From Hymenopellis radicata (lineage: Eukaryota > Basidiomycota > Agaricomycetes > Agaricales > Physalacriaceae), in assembly GCA_015501595.1 (NCBI GenBank), contig JADNRX010000662.1:1-27453 (forward strand): DNA of 27,453 nucleotides. The letters run 5' to 3'. The notes below the pieces were generated by a model. That model did no database searches and was not told the origin of the DNA. It saw only the letters and a program-made list of their open reading frames with translations. The number at the start of each line of letters is the position of its first letter. Position 1 is the first letter of the stretch. Of this stretch, positions 20,953-27,453 are shown in pieces. Both the position numbers and the translations under genes were made by a program.

Positions 20953-23900
20953 ATGAATGCGACCGACCTCCTCGCCAATACCCTGTCTCCAGGTGAGCCT
21001 TTTATCCTTGCGCGTCCTGTCCGCCACACAATACCAACAACCCCGTCTTCTCTCTTATCTAGATGCAAATACGCGTCAGGATGCCACACAGCAGCTCGAG
21101 AATGCCTCCAGGGAAAACTACGCACGTCGCCCTCTGCTCTCCGTCGACTAACCCATCTAATCGCAGTCTGCTCTTTTTCTTTTCTTTTTCTAGCCCCAAT
21201 ACATGCTCATGCTTTCTGCCGTCCTCCTGGACGAATCGAACCCCCTCCACGTTCGTAATGCAGCAGGGCTCGCCCTCAAGAACGCCTTGACAGCCAGGGT
21301 GCGACCATTCCCTCTACATTGTCCTTCACCGATCTTACCCCATGTCCACAGGAATCTTCACGGCAATCAGAGTACAGCCAGCGCTGGATAAGTCTCGACC
21401 TCAACACAAAGAACAAGATCAAGCAGGATGCCCTTATGACCCTCGCATCCCCCAATCTCAAGGCCGGACAGTTTGCCTCCCAAGTCGTCGCTGCCATCGC
21501 CGCAGTAGAGCTGCCTCAGGACCAATGGCCAGAACTCATTACTATCCTCCTTGGCTTCGTCAACAACCAGCCCAACACCAACTTGAAAAATCGCCACTTT
21601 ACAGACTATCGGCTTTATCTGCGAGACAATAGTGCGTCCTATGCTCTTAAATCCTTCCAGTCGTCTAATTCAGCACCTTACAGAAACCTGAAATCCTCAG
21701 CCTACGTGCCAACGACATCTTAACAGCAGTTATCCATGGCGCCAGGAAGGAGGAACAATCGCCTGACGTTCAGTTGGCCGCCATTCATTCCCTCTTCAAC
21801 TCTCTAGAGTTCGTACGAGACAATTTTGATAGAGATGTACGTCAAATTTCGCCCTCTAGACAGCTGCTGACCGTCTTTTAGGGCGAACGTAACTACATCA
21901 TGCAAGTTGTATGCGAGGCTACACAGAGCGGCTCCGTGTCTGTTCAAGTTGGCGCCTTTGAATGTCTCGTACGAATTATGAGTTTGTATTATGAAAAAAT
22001 GGGTTTCTACATGGAGCAAGCATTATTCGGAGTGAGCGCCACTTTTTTATGGTCCTCTTCTCGCCAAACTGATGACTTTCTTTGTCTAGTTGACGGTCGT
22101 TGGCATGAACCACACAGATGAACGAGTTGCTCTTCAAGCCGTTGAGTTTTGGTCGACAGTTTGTGAAGAAGAAATCGAGCTTAGCCTTGAAGCACAAGAA
22201 GTACGTGTCTATGCTATATCGAATTCAATTGACTGATCGATTGTCAAGGCTATCGAGTTCGGCGAACAGCCAGAGCGCGATTCGCGACACTTTGCTCGGA
22301 TCGCGTTGCCCGAAATCATTCCAGTTCTGTTGAGATTGCTCACCAAGCAAGAAGAAGACGCCGACGAAGACGAATGGAACGTCTCGATGGCTGCTGGGAC
22401 ATGTTTGAGCTTGCTCTCCGGTGCTGTCCAAGATGCTATCGTCCCCGCCGTGTTGCCCTTCATCGAGGCCAACATCACAAACCAAGACTGGCACCACCGT
22501 GAAGCTGCCGTTATGGCCTTCGGCTCGGTTCTTGAAGGACCCGACCCATCAGTTTTGACGCCCCTCGCAGAGCAGGCCCTGCCCACGCTGATTAGCATGA
22601 TGACCGACGCCAACACTCATGTCAAGGACACAACGGCTTGGACCCTTGGGCGTATATGTGAACTGCTCATCAACGTGATCAAGCCGGATATGCAGCTGCA
22701 TCCGTTGATATCTGCGCTCGTGAATGGCTTGTCTGACAGCCCGAGAATCGTGACCAACTGCGCTTGGGCACTGATGAATTTGGCGGACCAGTTCTCGGTC
22801 TACTATGAGGAGGACACTGAGGCAACTCAATCAGGGCCATTGTCACCATATTACGAGGGTGTTGTGCAGGCTCTCCTCCGCGTCACTGAGAGGTTGGATT
22901 TATCCTACTCTCAAAAATTATTGGCTAACTTGTTCTTTTTAGTGCATCGAATGAGTCCAACTATCGTACGGCTGCTTACGAGGCCATGACATCCTATTTA
23001 ACACACGCGACCCCGGACGCTATTGTTGTTGTACAAAACACCGTCGTTACCATTCTTCAGCGAATGGAGCATCTGCTGGGGATGCATGTACGTTATAGCA
23101 TTTATCGCGTCCTTTTAAAACCTCACAGCTTTGTAGAACCAAATCGTCGGTGTTGACGACCAAAACAATTGGAATGAACTCCAAAGCAACATCTGTTCTG
23201 TCGTTATTGTAAGCTCATCTATACAACACATGTCTATTCGTTAACCCATCTTCTGTACAGTGTGTCGTGCGCAAACTCGGAAACGGAATTCAGCCTCTAG
23301 CAGACCGTATCATGACGCTGATTTTGCAGCTAATCCAAGCTGCTGGCAAGACTTCGACAGTCTTAGAAGACGCTTTCCTCGTCGTCGGCGCACTTGCATC
23401 TGGTAAGTCGATCGTAACTCACGATATCGCCGTGTCTGACCTTTCTCATTCTAGCTCTTGAGTCTGCCTTCGCTCCTTATATCAGCGCCTTCCTGCAGTT
23501 CTTGTACCCGGCTCTCAAGGCTCACGAAGACACACAACTCTGCACCGTCGCAGTCGGTATCATTGGCGACATATCGCGCGCTCTTGGCGAGCAGAGCGCT
23601 CAATATGCCCACTCGTTCATGACGGTCCTACTCGAGAACCTGCAGAGCGAGGTTCTAAAATCGTAACGTCAAGATCACTATCCTATCGTGTTTCGGCGAC
23701 ATTGCGCTTGCAATTGGGCCAAACTTCGAGCCTTTCCTTGACACAACGATGAGCGTTTTGAAACAGGCAGGCGGTCTTGAGGTCAACCCAGTACGTGTTT
23801 CTTTTTTTCATATGAGCTCTCACTCATTTAGATTGTGAGTGAAGCTTGACTATGACCTTGTGGACTACGTGGCTCAGTTGCGTGAGGGTATCCTGGAGGC

Positions 23901-24304
23901 TTATACCGGCATCGTCACTGGCCTGAAGAACACTGCCAAAGGTTGGTTTACATGAGCTCTCGATGGTGTTCTTGTGCTCATCCCTTCGCAGTGGACATTC
24001 TCCTCCGTACTCGAATGGCATCCTTGAGCTCATCTTCCACTCTCTAAGTGATGAAGAGCGCTCGGAAAGCGTCATAAAATTGTCCTGTGGTCTCATTGGA
24101 GACCTCGCTGATTGCTTCCCTAGCGGCCAGCTGAAGGCTGCTCTCTTGCAGCCATGGGTCGCTAGCGAGCTCCGTGCTAGATCTCGCATGAACCCTGAGA
24201 CGAAGAAGACGATGCGTTGGGCCAGAGAGGTTTGTGTTTTTCTGCATTCTCTCATCGTCCTGTACTGACTCATTTTGCAGATGGTTAAAGTTGCAACGCA
24301 ATAG
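20953..24304 (+). CDS. Importin subunit beta-1 (karyopherin beta), with three apparent frameshifts
   Basis: Fifteen exons (20953-20992, 21063-21121, 21194-21298, 21352-21631, 21684-21836, 21882-22031, 22090-22200, 22249-22892, 22943-23087, 23137-23208, 23261-23402, 23455-23790, 23845-23941, 23992-24229, 24281-24304) correspond to about 864 aa, the normal length. HEAT-repeat segments are unmistakable: '[20 protein letters not shown]', '[16 protein letters not shown]'-like '[20 protein letters not shown]', the acidic loop '[18 protein letters not shown]', and '[13 protein letters not shown]'. The role is nuclear import of NLS cargo with importin alpha and release by Ran-GTP. The frame as given breaks three times: an extra A at 21586-21590, an extra A at 23657-23660, and a missing base (probably C) near 24005. 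Intron 2 (21122-21193) seems to start with GC instead of GT. Exon lengths only sum to whole codons if these are one-base errors. Confidence 0.93.
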
Positions 24305-24794
24305 ATGCTATCGTCTTCGTTCTTTCTTTCCTTCTTCTGAGCTTTCCCTTTCCATTGATACTCCCGGTGCATGCAATCTACATTCCCATTTTACTTTTAC
24401 GACGTACACTAGCCATCTCAAGGAGGCACTATAGTCATTGCATGTATAGAAGGCAGCGTATATGCTGTCCCGTCCACCCACGTCTTAATCTTCTCTTTCC
24501 CTTGTCCTTTTGGTTTCTGCAACACATCCTGTCAATCAACGCTTGTATCCGCTACTCAGTTTTGTTCTTTTTTCTCCGGCCAATTGAATCTTTCCTCCTC
24601 CCACACTTTGCATGTATTTGGACTGTGATCTTGTTGAGTTCATACTGTAACCTTTATGCTGTACTATACCCGCTGTGTATTTGCAAGGATTTTCTTGTGG
24701 CTACGGTTTGGCGGGTGTGCGTCATTCACAGGCAGGCGATATCGATGCATCTTTCTTTCCCATGTCATGATCCTAGTAGCCAGTGTATGAGCAA
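24305..24794. other. Intergenic, 3' end of importin beta-1 and promoter of PP2C gene
   Basis: T/C-rich plus strand, no recognisable gene. The frame that stays open from 24355 through 24984 runs across this spacer and joins only the last part of the first PP2C exon; its upstream part shows no conserved features. Confidence 0.45.
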
Positions 24795-26024
24795 ATGGCC
24801 ACCAAACTATCCTTCGACATCGACGGCATGGTCATTCATCATGCCACTTTGCAAACCAAAAACGAGGATAGAACCAGCGTCTTTGAATTTGAAAGGGACC
24901 ATGATCTCTATTTTCGACGGTGCCTGCACATGTCCTTTAAAGTGTGCGCCTGTTCGACTGAGACGTTTATTACAGGACATTTGAGCTCGGAAGTGTCAGA
25001 GTACGCTTCACAGAATCTGCCCAAGCTATCGCTGCACGCATTTCCGCGGATATGGGGCCTAGTCTTGACATCCTCACATTATGAAGACGACGATTGAGGA
25101 ATTTGACAGCTCACTTTGCGGAATTTCACAAAGCTGTTTGATGAGGGGGAGGACTTTTCTCATGAAAAATGGAATGACAAGAGCGAGATCTATCGCGTTG
25201 TGGGCTATCGGGGCGACCAGACGTTCACTGACGCGCGGCTTGCGATCGTTGGGTCGACGGCGCTTGTTGCCTTTATCAATCGCGCCAGAACGCATGTCTG
25301 GGTCGCGTCGCTGGGGGACTCTGATGCAGGTGAGTAAATCTATTTATTTATTCGCGTGATACAAAGTCGCGATATCTCAGTATGTGGTCGCCTGCAGGGA
25401 GAGAGGGTACCCATCAAGCTCAGCTCAAGCCACAACGCGAGCAATCCGAAGGAGGTGCAAGAATCGAGCAGAGCACCCTGGGGAGACCAGTTTCATCAAG
25501 TGGGATCGCCTTGGGTGGCTGAGCGTCACGCGAGGTTTGTTTATATCGTCTGTATCTCGTGTCCATTCACTCACAAGTTCGTTTCAGCCCTCGGGGATTT
25601 CCAACTCAAAGCACCCTTCTCCGTTGGATCCCGAGGGCTCGCCTGGCTCTATCGCGCACCCGTGCCGCCTGGTATGTGGGAGGAGTGGAAGGAGGAGGGC
25701 CACACCAACATGCCGTACATGTCTAGCACACCGGACATCCAGTGCCACGAGCTTCTCCCCGGCGATATGCTCGTCTTGGGGTCCGACGGCCTGCGGGATG
25801 CATTGCCGCCGCCGCTGACGCCAGATCAATGCTGGGACATCATAATCTCTCTTGCGAACGGCGTTTCTGATAGACGCGTTGAACATGAGTGTATTTCGGG
25901 CGGGGATAATGCAGCAGAGACGCTGATCAAGAATATACTCTTTGGGACGGATATTGAGAAGATGAAGGTCACATTGACGCGGGAGCGCGATGATATCTCT
26001 GCCGTTATTGTACGCTTCAAGTAG
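24795..26024 (+). CDS. PP2C-family protein phosphatase (pyruvate dehydrogenase phosphatase-like), frame interrupted
   Basis: PP2C motifs appear in order: 'HHATLQTKNEDRTSVFEF' (ED motif), 'TMISIFDGHLSSEVSEYASQ' (DGH motif, metal-binding Asp), 'TDARLAIVGSTALVAFI', 'THVWVASLGDSDA', 'KWDRLGWLSVTRALGDFQLK' (across an intron), 'MLVLGSDGLRDALP' (metal-binding Asp) and 'RDDISAVIVRFK' at the end. Introns are at about 24911-24976, 25330-25379 and 25536-25588. The enzyme is a Mn/Mg-dependent Ser/Thr phosphatase. Helix-rich inserts as in fungal pyruvate-dehydrogenase-phosphatase-like PP2Cs make that subgroup likely. The motifs sit in different frames: single-base shifts are needed near 24890 (extra A), 25027, 25078 (missing A), 25119 (missing T) and 25455-25475. 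From 25540 on the frame is clean. It is either a recent pseudogene or consensus errors. The start at 24795 is the first ATG in the ED-motif frame. Confidence 0.8.
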
Positions 26025-26280
26025 TCCATTCCGTGACCACTTGTCAGTTTATTATATTCACAATGTGATTCTGACATCACGCCTCTTCGATCTTACTCAC
26101 CGCTCCGCGCAGCTCAGGCTTTGGTTTGCCGTTGAAACTCCTTCATGTCTCAGCACTGCTCGCTGTGCTCGAAGTTTTGCTATAACAGGCTATTTTTCTG
26201 CACTCACCCTAACTTAAGCGTCTTCTTGTGTACTCCCTATGGCCGCCTACTGCTATCTCGATCATCTGCACTCTTCGACC
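26025..26280. other. Intergenic, no gene seen
   Basis: This is the 3' flank of the PP2C gene, then the start of the GMC fragment. Short open frames only. Confidence 0.4.
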
Positions 26281-26555
26281 ATGGCTGATATCACTAGTGA
26301 CTATGTTATCGTCGGGCAGTATAGCTGGACTCGTCGTTGCTCTTACGGAGGACCCGCAAACGACGGTGACTGTCCTTGAGATCTTTCGAACTCCTGAGCA
26401 TTTGATTCCTAATATGACTTTGGTGTTAGTTCTATACCCGAAAGAACTCAGTTTCTCGTCTAGGACTCGCGTTTGATAATCTTGGTAAACCCGAGCTTCA
26501 TTGGCTGTACCATACCGTTCCGCAGGCAAGGCCCACGAAAATCTATCAACCTAGG
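26281..26555 (+). pseudogene. GMC oxidoreductase N-terminal fragment
   Basis: Translation from ATG 26281 starts 'MADITSDYVIVG' and, one frame over, continues 'SIAGLVVALTEDPQTTVTVL', the FAD-binding beta-alpha-beta fold of glucose-methanol-choline oxidoreductases (aryl-alcohol oxidase type). The usual GGG-x-x-G-L and A-x-R-L parts are shortened. Further on, 'KPELHWLYHTVPQARPTKIY' then 'QPR' (about 26490-26553) matches the family's 'W...TVPQ....R....PRG' segment that precedes the GGSS loop. The match stops at 'caacctag|gtatg'. Beyond this point the sequence belongs to a minus-strand gene, so the catalytic half is gone. Frameshifts plus truncation mark it as a relic. Confidence 0.7.
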
Positions 26556-27453
26556 TATGACTTTCCCATCCTCCCTACTCGAAGCAAAGAACTCCCCGAC
26601 TCGCAAGGCGCGGCAAGCGCGCCGTATCACGGATGCAGGCTCTGGGTGCGCCCGGTCCGTGATAAGAGCCTTTTCGTCAGAGTCCTCCTCAAAGTGAATG
26701 CGCTGCACGCCGTTCAAAAGCCGCATGGGACAGTACTTCATCAAGTGTTGCCCACTCGGCTGAAACAGCCTCGACGTCGTCGAGCTCCACGAATGTGAAC
26801 GTGAGTTCGACGAAATGAACGGTTGTGCGCGAATCGGCCAGGTGGAGAAACATTGAGGAGAGCCAGTTGATGAGTGTCTGCGCCCTGGAGCGCCCGGGAC
26901 CGGATTCAGATAGACATAGCTTGAAATGGTTGAAGTGAAGGCCTTCGAAGAGGCCCTCGTAAATCGGCAGGTCGTCTAGGATACCTAACGATTTCGTTAG
27001 GACTTGATTTTAGGAGACAAAGAATAGACAAACGAGGCATCAATTCCAATCTGAATGACTCCAATCGGAGCGCTAGTTGAAGTTGCAGAACATCCCGGAA
27101 CAATAGGCCTACGTCGGAAGGTCGATTGACGACCACCTCCAAGTGTTTTAAATTGGGGAACATCTGGCGAAGCCAGAAGTTGAGAGCAGGGTGCAGTCGT
27201 AGAGACATCTGTCAAATTGAAACGAAGCTGTTCAATGGCAGGGAGGTGTACGACACTTAGTGTCGAGCCGACCGAGACGGATCATCGCCCAGGTAGGGCT
27301 CCGCATACAAAGAGACACGTTTAATGTTGGTCCCTTCTAAACATGAGAGATTTGGTGAAATCGGTCTCATCTCGACGATTGTTAACGACAAGGTTTGTAA
27401 GGGATTCAGATGTGTGCAGGAAAGCGCCGAGTGCTTCGATGAATTGGCGGTCG
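26556..27453 (-). pseudogene. F-box/LRR-like protein gene, 3' part, frame-broken, runs off right edge
   Basis: The minus strand carries successive coding stretches in shifting frames. 'FIEALGAFLHTSESLTNLVV' (about 27445-27390), then 'LEGTNIKRVSLYAEPYLGDD' (about 27340-27280), then 'MSLRLHPALNFWLRQMFPNL' and 'KHLEVVVNRPSDVGLLFRDV' (27208-27090). A long clean run 'FEGLHFNHFKLCLSESGPG' to 'EWATLDEVLSHAAFER' (26960-26715) follows, then 'VQRIHFEEDSDEKAL' to 'ACRALRVGEFFASSREDGKV' (26705-26565). The order and style (leucine-rich strands, 'FPNLKHLEV', a terminal 'W..LDE.L....F..V..I.F' block) fit the C-terminal half of the large agaricomycete F-box families, which recruit targets to SCF ubiquitin ligases. 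The F-box itself would lie beyond the window. At least four frameshifts are visible; some could be introns in the 27000-27300 part. Confidence 0.55.

Overview
The window looks like nuclear DNA of a mushroom-forming basidiomycete (Agaricomycetes). Genes are dense, and nearly every one is cut by introns of about 45-60 nt with GT(A/G)NG(T/C)-type donors. The gene set is fungal: UMP-CMP kinase, LSm7, importin beta-1, a Cid1/Cid13-type poly(A) polymerase, a membrane-tailed chitin-deacetylase-like protein, and a DUF2235-WD40 fusion. All gene models below were built by hand, by translating exons and checking splice phase; none was tested against a database.

Layout. (1) 385-5535: a direct tandem duplication of about 2.4 kb. 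Each copy carries one minus-strand, six-exon gene (617-1882 and 3365-4652). The C-terminal half resembles the four-helix-bundle (MLKL N-terminal / HeLo-like) domain found at the front of fungal NLR-type proteins, here without NACHT or kinase. Both copies keep an open frame. Their exons have diverged far more (about 70% identity in one counted exon) than the flanking DNA (about 95% in counted blocks). (2) 6003-8168 (+): chitin-deacetylase-like CE4 protein, nine exons. (3) 9098-9940 (-): UMP-CMP kinase, with an inverted, intron-bearing, decayed copy at about 10410-11030 (+). (4) 11356-14416 (-): DUF2235 hydrolase domain fused to a WD40 propeller. (5) 16136-19013 (-): non-canonical poly(A)/uridylyl transferase with a long disordered tail. 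(6) 20203-20715 (-) LSm7 and 20953-24304 (+) importin beta-1, divergent across 237 bp. (7) 24795-26024 (+): PP2C-type phosphatase. (8) 26281-26555 (+): GMC oxidoreductase fragment, abutting a broken minus-strand F-box/LRR-like gene that runs off the right edge.

A quality signal divides the window. From 6 to 20.7 kb the conserved genes have perfect exon phase. From about 21.5 kb rightwards every protein-coding gene needs single-base corrections, mostly at short homopolymers: three in importin beta-1, about five in the PP2C gene, several in the F-box gene. In an essential gene such as importin beta this points to consensus errors first. The GMC fragment and F-box gene could also be genuine relics.

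The conserved genes are housekeeping functions (pyrimidine nucleotide synthesis, U6 snRNP and mRNA decay, nuclear import, RNA 3' tailing) with no operon-like link. The most unusual part is the tandem pair of stand-alone four-helix-bundle genes, with its signs of gene conversion around a rapidly changing coding core.
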